A stretch of DNA of 64,000 nucleotides, taken from positions 18,530,137-18,594,136 of the forward strand of contig OZ020515.1 of the NCBI GenBank assembly GCA_963971425.1, written 5' to 3'. A model generated the notes under the pieces. It saw only the letters and a list, made by a program, of their open reading frames with translations, ran no database searches and was not told where the DNA came from. Of this stretch, positions 44,928 to 54,866 are shown in pieces (position 1 is the first letter of the stretch; every line of letters starts with the position of its first letter). Origin of the DNA: Bryoerythrophyllum caledonicum (Eukaryota > Streptophyta > Bryopsida > Pottiales > Pottiaceae). The position numbers and the translations under genes were made by a program.

Positions 44928-44937
44928 CCAAGGGTAC

Positions 44938-45322
44938 GATGGAGGTCAACCGCCAATGGTTCCGGAAAGTGAGATTGGCACGGGTCACAGCTCCAGATGA
45001 AGGTTTGGACGTCCCGGTTTAGGTGTGGCCACCAATATCCTGCGGCCCGGATTCTTTTGACGGTGGTGACGAATGCAAAGTGTCCTCCGGATAGCCCGTC
45101 ATGTAAACTCCGGATGACCATCACCCTGTACCTTGGCTCTAAACATCGTCTCATTTTTTCATCCATTCCGAGCCTAAAGAGTACGTCTCCTATTAGCAAG
45201 TAAGGGGCTACCCGGTGTTGAAAAACACTCTTTTCCTTCCTGTTTAACCCGTTCGGGTAACGGTGGGTTTGGAGATAATCTCTTATGAGCGTTAGCTCCA
45301 GATCTTCTTCTTCCTCAATCAA
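44938..45322 (-). pseudogene. Element AB integrase N-terminal zinc finger
   Basis: The minus strand reads RSLHDGLSGGHFAFVTTVKR, then GYWWPHLNRDVQTF and CDPCQ, the H2C2 finger that precedes a Ty3 integrase core. It is cut by MULE1 immediately after the VPLA segment (shifted frame), and the core resumes at 19517 on the other side. A 1-base frame difference exists at the junction. Confidence 0.85.
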
Positions 45323-45518
45323 AAAGATTGAAGCACATCCGGAAGTCTGGAATTACTCAAGAATCAAGATCCAAAATGTTTTCCAAGTTTCCCGATTCTG
45401 GAAACTCATCCCGAAAGTCTGTCTGAAGTTCATTCAGACTTTCCGGTCGTCGCTGCCGAGACAAGTAGTCCGCATTCAAATTGGACTTATCGGATTTAAA
45501 TAGCACCACATAGTTGAA

Positions 45519-46860
45519 CTACTGGAATAGCAAGATCCAACGCACAAGTCCTCCGGACAGATGTGGTTTATTTATCAGGTACTTTAAGGAGTCATGATCC
45601 GTATGGAAAATTACCTTGTACCCCTGCAAATAGTGGTAGAACTTTATGCACGCATAGATCACCGCCAGCACTTTTCTTTCGGTGGTAGTATTGTTCCTCT
45701 CTACCATATTCATCTGCCAACTAGCGTAGTAAATTGGCCGCTCCCGACTCTCCTCATCCAGTTGCCATAGAATTGCTTCTAGGCACCATCCGGATGCATC
45801 CAGGGTTACGTGAAACTCCTTCGTCAAATCCGGTAGGGCTAAGATAGGAGCTATCACCAACCCCCTCTTCATCTCCTCAAAGACCGCCTGCGTAACTTCC
45901 ATCCACGTATACTCCATGTCTTTCTTCAGTAGCTCCGTCAAGGATATAGCTATCCGGGCATAATTCTCGATGAACCTCCGGTAGTACCCAATGCAACCTA
46001 AAAAACCACGGAGTTTCCGGAGATTCCGGGGTGGAAGAAGAGCTAGCATGACCATAATCTTTCTCAGGTCAACGACAATCCTTTGTTGGCTCACTATGTG
46101 ACCTAGGAGTAATCCGAACATCATCTTGAAGAAACATTTACCCGGATGTAACTTGAGGTTAGTTTTGTAGCATCTCCGGAACGTCTTCCGGAGAGAGGAC
46201 ATGTGTTCTCTCTTCTTGCTAAAGACGGCAAAATCATTGATGAATACCTCAAGGAAATGTTTGAGGAAATCCTGGAAGATGTCCATCATGAGGTGCTAAA
46301 ATGTTTTGGGTGCGTTGCAAAGTCCAAACGGCATCCGAATGAACGCCTAGGTCCCTCAATCTATGGCGAAGGTAGTCTTGAGTTGATCCTTCTCTAGGAT
46401 GGATACCTGATTGTTTTCAAAAAAAGCGTCGAAGAAGCTGAAGCACTTTCGTCCGGCCACGTGGTCCAAGACCATGTTGATGAAGGATAGGGAGAAGTGG
46501 TCCTTCTTGGTTGCGGCATTGAGCTTCCGGAAGTCTTGACACCTCTGAATCTTTACTTTACTGTCCGGACCTACCTTTTTGGAAACAATTACAATGGGGG
46601 AAATCCATTCTGAATTGTTGACCGGATAGATAAATTGAGCTTCCAGGAGCTTGTCAAGCTGCTCTTTGATCATCAAGGAGTACTTAGGATTGAGCCGGTA
46701 TTGATGCTAATGACTAGGTATGGCTCTGTCTATCAAGTCTATATGATGCTCTCCCAGCTCCGGTGGTATTTCCACGAGATCGGAAGGTGACCATGCAAAT
46801 ACGTCATCGTACTCTGATAGCAACTTGACATACTCCGTCCGTTCTTGCATAGATAGTTGG
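45519..46860 (-). pseudogene. Element AB reverse transcriptase and RNase H
   Basis: In minus-strand order: YDDVFAWSPSDL, YRLNPKYSLMIKEQLDKLL, SEWISPIVIVSKK, KCFSFFDAFFENNQVSI, then after a break FLEVFINDFAVFSKK (the catalytic box reads FIND where relatives have two Asp) and LRGFLGCIGYYRRFIENYAR. RNase H follows with FHVTLDASGWCLEAI, RERPIYYASWQMN and FHTDHDSLKYLINKPHLSGG. The 46289-45519 part is open for 256 residues and the 46676-46356 part for 106. It resembles element D's RT closely, placing AB in the same Ty3 clade. Confidence 0.88.
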
Positions 46861-47539
46861 TTCCCCAAGAAGAACTTCTTCACTGTTTCCTTTACTTAAT
46901 CGTAATCCCCTGGAGATACGATGGTATCCGTCTCACCCGCCTCTGGTCCAAACCAAATTTTCGACCAGGAATGAGAATTCATGGATGTCCCGAAAGGAAC
47001 CGTAGATAGTGTCCCTTCCGTTATCTAATTCCGGATCTAATTCGCAGAGAATTCCACGTTGGATTCTCCCAAGGATCGATCGCCTACCTTGTCCTCCAAT
47101 GGATTTGCTACTTTAGCCTGGTTCCGGAGGATGCCATGTTCCGGAATCGGTTCTGGAAATCCAAAATTCTCTTGTGTCACCTCCCGGAGCTTTTGAACTT
47201 GGTATGACTTGATGGAATTGGTTGACTCCAGGTCTGTCCAATCCGTGGTGTAACCATCTGACCTGCCTGCCTCACCCTCATGCTGCTCCGAACGCCATGA
47301 TAAAAAAACAGTCGGATCTCCAAAGGAAAGGCTTTCTTTGCCCAGTTTACTTTTTCTCCTCCTAGATACAACCACAACCGTCCCCTCAGCATGGGAAAGG
47401 GCCTACCTTCTTCTACATGGATGATGAGGTAGTTAAGTGGTATGTTATTCTGGAAATCTTAGATGTTATTCCGGACAACTTTCCAACCGGAATTACCTTT
47501 GATTGATCCGCCATCCGGAGGGTCTAGTTTGTGGGCTCA

Positions 47540-47720
47540 AAGACTGTGTAACCTAGATCAGCAGCGGTACTTTCTAGGAGAAGATTGACTCCGGATCCCC
47601 CATCTATCGGAACATTCTGGAGAATACATCCATCAATTTCTACAAAAATCTCTGGGACTCAGAAGTCTTCTAACTCTGCAAAGTTAACCGCCCAGAAGGT
47701 ATGCAAACATTCCTCCTATT
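47540..47720 (-). pseudogene. Element AB aspartic protease fragment
   Basis: The minus strand near 47620-47560 reads NVPIDGGSGVNLLLES, the active-site D-G/S-G motif of a retropepsin-type protease (IDGGSGVN is common in Ty3 elements). Flanking frames are broken. It lies between the CCHC region and RT, the expected gag-pro-RT order. Confidence 0.7.
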
Positions 47721-48153
47721 GGGTCTGATAAAAGCAGCCTTCAACTACTTCTGATAATTTGCATTATCATGGAGTAGTTGGCCAATAGTTACGTTGGCTT
47801 TCTACTCCTTGATGTCATGCAAAATATTGTACTTGTCCACTCTTATTCTAGCCTCTGATTGGACGAGTGTGGGAGGCTCCCTGAATCTTATCCTTCTTTC
47901 TATACTCTCCTAGTTCCGACTAAGTTCGTCTCGTACTTTGGTACTACTGGCCGGAATAAGAACTGGAGTCTCTACCCCTTTTTTCAACTCTACTACTTCC
48001 GAAATAGTGTCACTTTCCGAACCTCCGGATCGTCCTAACGTTTCCAGAGTCGGGATTTTTTTTCCTGCAGACTTTGCCCGATGGACGGTTGGGGCTTTCT
48101 TTTTTCTATTTGTCCGGTCACGTGTGGAGCTACGCGTACTGGCCTAGAAAATG

Positions 48154-48830
48154 CTATTTTCGGGTAGGTTTGGTTGCTCCACCAACCAAACCTCCAACCA
48201 ATGCATAGTATCCGGCCTTGCCGCAAGAGTAGTAGAGTCCGTATTGGCGCTCCATCATCACTAGTTGTCTAGGGTAGCCAATTGTACCCTGTTGGTCTCC
48301 GAGAGGATGTCCGGAAGTTGCTCGTTGTCTGGCTCGACACCTGGATTTTACCATGGTTTGCAGTCCTCTGCCTCTCCCGTATGCTAGAGCAATCAGGTAT
48401 ATAGGCACCATGTCCGGCTCCACTTCTTCGTACTCTAATGCTGCAAGGAATTTCGTTCCATCTTCGTCCACAAACTGTACTTTTTTTGGGAGCACATGTG
48501 ATCACTCGTTCGGGTAGTGCCTGGATTGTCCGCACCGCATGCACCAGACATTGTTCCGGATCGCTGGAACTGCTTCCTTGGATTTGTTGTTCTTTGCCAA
48601 GTGGATTTTGATGGGCGCCAAGCTCGACTGGATGTCCTTTATCACCCGCTTGTTGCGTGGAAGCTCTTCCTTCATCTTTACAATGACCCGGTCTGTGTCC
48701 TTCAAGTATCCTATGGAACTTGATGCTTTCTGGAGAGGATTGCGATCCTTAGAATCTTCGTCCTCGCTAGATTGACTCTCCGTGCTGCTTCCGTTGCTTG
48801 AGTCGCTTGATCCAGAACTTGAATTGTTCT
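48154..48830 (-). pseudogene. Element AB gag remnant with CCHC zinc knuckle
   Basis: A Ser/Glu-rich linker (GSSDSSNGSSTESQSSEDED) leads to RNNVWCMRCGQSRHYPNE and a TGA exactly where the last Cys of a CX2CX4HX4C knuckle belongs. A second, eroded knuckle-like segment (YSCGKAGYYALVGG) follows at 48230-48180. No capsid domain is visible between the LTR end (about 48941) and the knuckle, so capsid has been lost or was never there. Confidence 0.65.
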
Positions 48831-50200
48831 GGTTATTTCGGATCTATTTGCCTTGCTTACAATCTCTTTCTTTGATCTCCTCCGGTTTTGGCGTAGGTGT
48901 TGCAGTTTGTAGAGACAGTATCCCTCCGGAATGCACCAAATCGTCACTGAGTGCCTTCCAAAGTAACCGCTCCGGTTTTGTTCCCACAAAGACCTAATGT
49001 TATTTTCCAAATACTCCCACTTTCTTAACTTACTACAACAATCGTTTATAGGTTAGCTATCTTATTAGCTTTAGTAGGGTAGATCCGGATCCTTCCAGAA
49101 TCTGGATTATATACAATGATTTCCGGAAAGTAATTTCCGGAAGTCGGGAGGGTAGTTTGATTTGTCTCTGTTCCTCCTCAGAGGGGCTCCAGGAGTTTTT
49201 AAACGAGTGGCCGGAGTCCACTAATCCTGTTTTGTGTAAGTGGCTGGATTTTCCACTGCCTTGTGACTTAAAGTGGCTAGACCTCCACTGTCCGGAACTT
49301 ATAGTGACCGAACACCTTTCTCCTACTGTGCTAACCAGATGAATTGATTGTTGCTGCTAGACTTAGACTCTCACGTCATCCGGAATGCCTTCCAGATGCG
49401 GTCACACAGATGTAAGTCCGGACTACAATGACACTCCGGTGAGTGAATTATGATCCTCCAGGGACGATGGAGCTATCTCGTTAGAGTATTCCGTCTAGAC
49501 CTACGCATCGGGCTTTTTCCTATCTTGGGGGAAAACTCCGGCTTTAACCGGAATTCAGGTTAACACGGATTACTCCGTCTTCTAGGGACTACCAGGAACA
49601 CCTCTGCAGTTCGTCCCCTCCCCTCCTAGCTACTTCCGGACCCTGGAGTCTACCAGGCACACCTCTGCAATAGCCCTCCAACTCTCCCAGGCGATCTCCC
49701 GATACGGATCTTGACCGGTATTCCTCTATCCGAGCTAACCTTCACCACACTCCAAAAGGATATTGACACACTTCTCCCACAAGAATGGATCCGCTACTCA
49801 CAAGGTTTATACGATACATTGGAAGTACAATAGAGCCAATCTGATACAAGTAGTGCAATATATTACCAAGTGAGAAAGACAAGATAAAGGTTTTTGCCCA
49901 AAACCTCACTACTAAGTACTAACTAAGTCCTTCTAAACTTAGCCTTCTTTCTAGCCATCTACAAGAAGTCCGCTAGATCTTATCTAAAAGATCCGAGAAA
50001 TCCGGAAAAGTTCCAGATCGGATCTCAGATCCACAAATTGAGGAACAGTTCCGTCTCCGGAATTCCTATTCTAACTTACCAAAACAGACAGCCGACTCGG
50101 TCAGCACCCGGGTGCACTTGGGGCCCCATCGTTAATCGCTGCTGATCCGGAGTCTAAGTCCAAGAAAAAATAAGCAAAGGAAATCTAAAACCTGACTAAC

Positions 50201-51250
50201 CTAAGTCGGAGCACATGGGCTCCGATTTCTCTTACTCCGGCGGGAGGGGGAAATCTCCACCGGAACACGCGACTTGCCCTTCACCTTCTTTGAAGTTGCA
50301 GGCGAAAGGTCGGTCTTCCGGATCGATGGTCCGGTCGCTGGAGGAACAGCAGCCACCGGAGTCCTAGCGTCCGGCAGTGGAGGGGGCTGTTCCGGTGATC
50401 CTTCCGGGACCGGGGGTGCTGGTATTTCCGTCGCGGAAGTTGACCTGGTCTCCTGGACCAAGTCTCTGTAGCTTCCGGACGGACTCCTTGGTACGGGCGC
50501 CAACCTTCGGGACACGGACCTTGGTGGCACCGAGAGGCCGCCTTCCACCGGAGGATCTGGCAGACGCATGTTGGGTGGCGACAGGGTATCCGGAAGGGTC
50601 TTCAGGATCTTACTCGTACTCGGATTGGGGAGTACGATGCCCTCCGTTGGCGTCCGAGGTGACGGAGTGTCGAGAGACTCCAGATTTGCCGAGGTGCCCG
50701 GAGCAGGTGTTGACTTGGCCGGAGGTTCCGGAGAGGCTGTGGTCCGTATTGGTGTCGTGGTGCTATCCGGTCCAGGTGCTGTTGGGTCTTCCGGAGGCTC
50801 CACGGTGACGTTGTCAACCAACATCTTCATCTGTAGACTGTTCCCAAGTTCGGCCCATCTTTTCCGCTTGGTCTAGGAGAAACCGGATGATGTTGGCCCT
50901 GGTGACCTCCTACTTCTCCACCAGTTTGGTAAAGAGCCGGCTCCGGTTGATCACGTCGACTGGGAATTGCAGGGCCGCCCGGACCTCCGTTAGGGCCGCT
51001 GCGAAAGCAAGGGCCTTCGCCTCAGCTTGCTTCCGAGCCGTCACCGCCAGGGTGCTTCGGCAAGGTAATGCTTCATTTTCCTCTTCATCTCCGTACTAGC
51101 CTTGTACATGGTGGAGATTTGTGTATGCAGCGCCTTCGCATCCGTCTCACGGTTCCAGAGTTCCTCCACCCTGTTGATGGCGTCCTCTAGCTGGTCGACG
51201 TCCAGACTCCGGAACATTTACTCCACGCTGGTAGTGATGATGTAGTTAGT
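50201..51250 (-). pseudogene. ORFx copy 1, C-terminal part (coiled coil and Pro/Ser-rich tail)
   Basis: Continuing ORFx on the far side of the solo LTR, 51250-50831 encodes a coiled-coil-like segment (ARKQAEAKALAFAAALTEVR, DVINRSRLFTKLVEK) in shifting frames, matching ALVEVRMVLSFAIDTVNRSL in the other copy. Then 50830-50201 is one open 209-residue frame rich in Pro, Ser and Thr (PGPDSTTTPIRTTASPEPPA), ending in a basic tail (RRSKRNRSPCAPT). Function unknown. Confidence 0.6.
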
Positions 51251-51255
51251 CTCCT

Positions 51256-53140
51256 TGTAATCGTGAAAATTCACCTTCGCAAAACACCCAAGACTCACAC
51301 AAGTCTACCCTTGATTCTAAATTCTTCCCGGGATGGTCTAGCGTCAATCGTTAAGTAGTTTGTCTATAATTATAGGTCAAAAATCTATCTTTCTATTAAA
51401 ATATTTAAATTTATGCACTCGTTTTTAGGGAATTAAACCTTAAAACATATCACACTTAACATTCCATTCTTAAGATATTAATCCCAAGGATTTAAGTGCT
51501 TAGGTAGAGCCTTGCTGCTCCAAAGAGCCTTGCTCTTGACTTAACTATGAATATGCACGTTTGTTAGTTTCCTATACTTTTGCCATCTTCGGCTTTTGGA
51601 TGCTATCCATTGCACTCATGGTTGATTCCTTAATTAATTCCATTTAGAATTCACGAACTTACCTCGTGCAATTCGCTCCACTTTTCACGTACATCCCACG
51701 GTTCACGTACGTCCTACAGTTCACGTACTCACGTACTTATCACAAGTGTTAGTCTCGAACAACACATAAGTTAGATTAAGCCACTAAATATTTCTACTTT
51801 AAGTCCGGACTTAAGTCTAACCTATCTATTAGTCCTTAACACTTAAATGCAAAAAGAGTATCTTCACTCTTACACTTGCATGACTTAAGTTCTGTAACTC
51901 AGACTTAAGTTTTATCATTCAAACTTAAGTCTTCCCTCACTGTAGACTTAAGTCCTAACACTCAAACTTAAGTCCTATCGTTAATACTTAAGGTCTTTCT
52001 CACTCTGGACTTAAGTCCTATAACTCTAGATTTAAGTTTTATCACTTAAACTTAAATTCTATTCCACTATAGACTTAAGTTCTTTCACTCAGACTTCAGT
52101 CTTGTCATTCATACTTAAGTCCTTCCTAACTCTAGACTTAAGTTTTGTTGTTTACACATGCACAAGACTCCCGTCTTATGTCTTAATACTTAAGTTTCCA
52201 CACTTTAACTTAAGTATTTCATCAATTACTTTTGCATTCCTCACATTAATGCATTAAGTTTCTTACTTCAAATTAATTTCTAAATGCCTTACATACACTT
52301 AGAATTATTACATTAATATTCACAATGTCACTTTGACATAGTTAGGATCTTCCCTAACTTTATCTCTTGAAGTTTTAACATTATTAAGTATTCATATTTC
52401 ACTCATATGTAATACATTAAATTTAATTCGTCAACACACACACACAATTTCATATCACATAATTAATTAGGATAGTATCCTAATTTTTACAATGAAGATC
52501 TAAATAAATATATAATGCATTTATGCATAGGAATTTATTCACAATTAATACCTCATGCATATATTTGCATTCACAAAACAAAATATTAAATTTATTCAAT
52601 GAAGTTCAAATATTATTGTAATTATACATATGATTCAAGTCACACACAAGACTCAACACATGCAAATTCAATAATAATTATATATTAATAATTTCACACA
52701 CAACATAATACTCTTACAACATAAGAGATTTCTTCAACTACTAGCTTTTTCACCTAAGCTAAGGCTCACTCCGATCTTCCTCCAAAGAATTTCTATGGTA
52801 ATGGCAAAGAATGCTAAAAATTCAAGCTAGTCATTCTACTCAAATCCAAGAGGCACACCTCTTGGGAAAACGGTTTTGCCTATAATTAACCATTGAGATT
52901 AATTCCACTAAATCATCACATCTATTCATATCTAGATATGAAAAGGCACACCCTTCCCAAAGGGTGCGAGTTCAACCCTTTTCCCATTAATCCTTCTATC
53001 TTAGATATGAAGAGGTTCTTTTCAATTAATTAAGTACTTAATGTAAACTTAATCATTAATTATTTAATTCTCCATATATCTACAACCCTTTTCACACTTA
53101 ATTTTCTGAAAAAAACTATTTTTAGGATTTAGGCTCTACA
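51256..53140 (-). mobile_element. Solo LTR of the element D family inside AB's LTR
   Basis: Reading the minus strand it starts TGTAGAGCCTAAATCC and ends GGTGAATTTTCACGATTACA, matching element D's LTR along its length (for example aaaattaagtgtgaaaaggg, ctagtcattctac, ggaagat). It is flanked by ctcct at 51251-51255 and 53141-53145. At 1885 bp it is a little shorter and visibly more diverged than D's LTRs, so it is an older insertion. CTTAAG motifs recur every 23-25 bp near 51800-52200. Confidence 0.95.
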
Positions 53141-53183
53141 CTCCTTAAGGAGCCCAACTCTCCAGCCAATATCCCGGGTGAGC

Positions 53184-54149
53184 TCATCCATCACTTTGAG
53201 CTAACCCTTGGAATCGTTTTTGTCGACCTTTCTCCTCTTCCGGTTGGTCCCCTCTGACAGTCCGAACTCGTCTTCTGCGGATGATGCAGAGGAGCTGCGT
53301 ATGCCCGGACTCTCCGCCTCGGGCTCCTTCCCCCGAGGTCTCTTGGGAGCCTTCCGGAGTGCATGTGGTTGCTGCTTCCGGCATAGTCTCCTTCCCTCCG
53401 GACTCCTCTTCCTCCGACACGTCCTCTTTATACCTCTGGAAGCTAAGGACTTCATCGTACTGCCGGATTTCCGTCTGGGTCAGCCGCTGGTGGTGAGCAT
53501 AAAGGTGCACCACATACGAGGCCAGAGGTGTTGCTGATTTCTTCACCTTCTGGAGATTGGCCACGAGCCGGTTGATCAGGTCGGTCATCAACGTCCCCCA
53601 GTCGACGACGATTTTCCCCCTAAGTGCTCCAAGGAAAGTGCAGGCCCACTTCGCCACCACCCGCTTCAGCTTTTCCGGATGGAAGATAGGGTTTAAAAAC
53701 CGTAGCACGAGCTGGGCATCCAGGTGCCAAAGGTCTTGGAGGTTGTAGCCATCCTTCAGGTCTGCGGGTCCTCCGAATTCCTCCGCCAGAAACTCATCCC
53801 GCCGTTCCACCACCTTGGTACGGCTGGCTTGGAAGTCGTAGGCCTGAGACCACTCCGGGACTCCCCTGACTTCCGGATGGGCTCTCATCAACCCCTTGTA
53901 CTTCTCGTCCGGCGTCCCGACAAGTTCCCGGACGTAGATCTCCTCCCAGATGTCCCACAGAACCTCGAGCAAACCCTCACAACCCACATACTTCAGATTA
54001 TTCTTCAGCATGGTAAGTTCGTCCGGGTCTTCTGGTATCTCCGGGAGAACGCAGGTTAAAGGAGGCAGTGCAACTGCCGGCTCTTCGTCTCTCCGGCCGC
54101 GCCCATCTCTATCCGTCCTTTTCTTCTTTGCCATCGGCACAGACTTCAT
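53184..54149 (-). CDS. ORFx copy 1, N-terminal part (321 aa), LTR-encoded, unknown function
   Basis: Starts MKSVPMAKKKRTDRDGRGRR and is open for 321 residues until just before the D-family solo LTR. Residues 35-240 look globular and helical (LTMLKNNLKYVGCEGLLEVL, VPEWSQAYDFQ, LRFLNPIFHPEKLKRVVAKW, ACTFLGALRGKIVVDWGTLM, SYVVHLYAHHQRLTQTE). About 250-321 are charged and low complexity. The copy at 16298-18096 shares about half of its residues in the core. No known enzymatic motif is seen. I infer a retroelement accessory protein translated from the LTR's own transcript. Interruption by the solo LTR means this copy cannot make the full protein. Confidence 0.6.
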   Translation of the reverse strand: MKSVPMAKKKRTDRDGRGRRDEEPAVALPPLTCVLPEIPEDPDELTMLKNNLKYVGCEGLLEVLWDIWEEIYVRELVGTPDEKYKGLMRAHPEVRGVPEWSQAYDFQASRTKVVERRDEFLAEEFGGPADLKDGYNLQDLWHLDAQLVLRFLNPIFHPEKLKRVVAKWACTFLGALRGKIVVDWGTLMTDLINRLVANLQKVKKSATPLASYVVHLYAHHQRLTQTEIRQYDEVLSFQRYKEDVSEEEESGGKETMPEAATTCTPEGSQETSGEGARGGESGHTQLLCIIRRRRVRTVRGDQPEEEKGRQKRFQGLAQSDG

Positions 54150-54866
54150 GAGTCATGCCTATCCCCTCACAGTCTCTCGAGGTTGTCCCTGCACACACCA
54201 ACCTCACAAAAACCCTCCCTAACGGACGCACGTCCGTTCTAACCGTCTACGTTTCAAACCCTAACGGTAAGCGGTTCGGAAAACCGTAAGAGTGAGAGAG
54301 GAAGCAAGAGCGAAAGAAAGAGAGAAAACCTTGACACGGGAAGACAAAGTGAGAAGAAAGAGTATCCCGCCAAACCCTAGCCTTAAGTAGTCTGGCCGTT
54401 AGTACAGCATCATAATGACGGTTGATGGGGACAGTTCCAGCTGACAGTTCCGGATAACTAACTGCCCCGGAATTCCGGTAACTGCTCCGGCCCGGCTTTT
54501 AACATCTTTAGGCTTAATTAGGGTTTGCAGTCAGGTTTATCCGACTTTATTCCTACCTGAAGACTATTGGCTGTATCCTGGCACAATCTATCATAATTAA
54601 TTAACTATTTTTTTGTTTTGGTCGGAATTTAAGGTTAACTTCCGGCACCATGTGGGAACGGAATCCCACAGTAGGGATTGTTTCAAATTTTTGTAATTCT
54701 GTTCAGCCTCCATCACCTCCTATAATAATTGTGGTCGAGCCTATCGTACATGGAATCCCACTTCATTTAGAAATCCTGCTACATATATGGGAGTCTAAAA
54801 CTCCCACTTGGTTGCTCCTACAAAAAAAATTAGTTAAAATTGTGATTATTAGCTTAGATAACCGGC

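Larger units (their letters stand above)
48941..54670 (-). mobile_element. Upstream LTR of element AB, carrying ORFx and a nested D-family solo LTR
   Basis: This region runs (minus strand) from the palindrome TGTGGG...CCCACA at 54670-54651 to about 48941, followed by TTTGGTGCATTCCGG, a possible primer-binding site. Excluding the solo LTR it is about 3.8 kb and colinear with 15147-18612: GA/CT-rich leader (54293-54335), ORFx, and a tail with gtgacttaaagtggctaga blocks. The two LTRs are clearly diverged (roughly a quarter to a third of bases by eye), and I found no matching target duplication at the outer ends. Boundaries are estimates. Confidence 0.62.

Noticed and set aside
53184-54149. ORFx as the gag capsid of AB
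   Set aside because: It would explain the missing capsid, but there is no Retrotrans_gag-type motif, it lies upstream of the likely LTR end, and a second copy follows integrase. I kept it as an LTR-encoded protein of unknown function.
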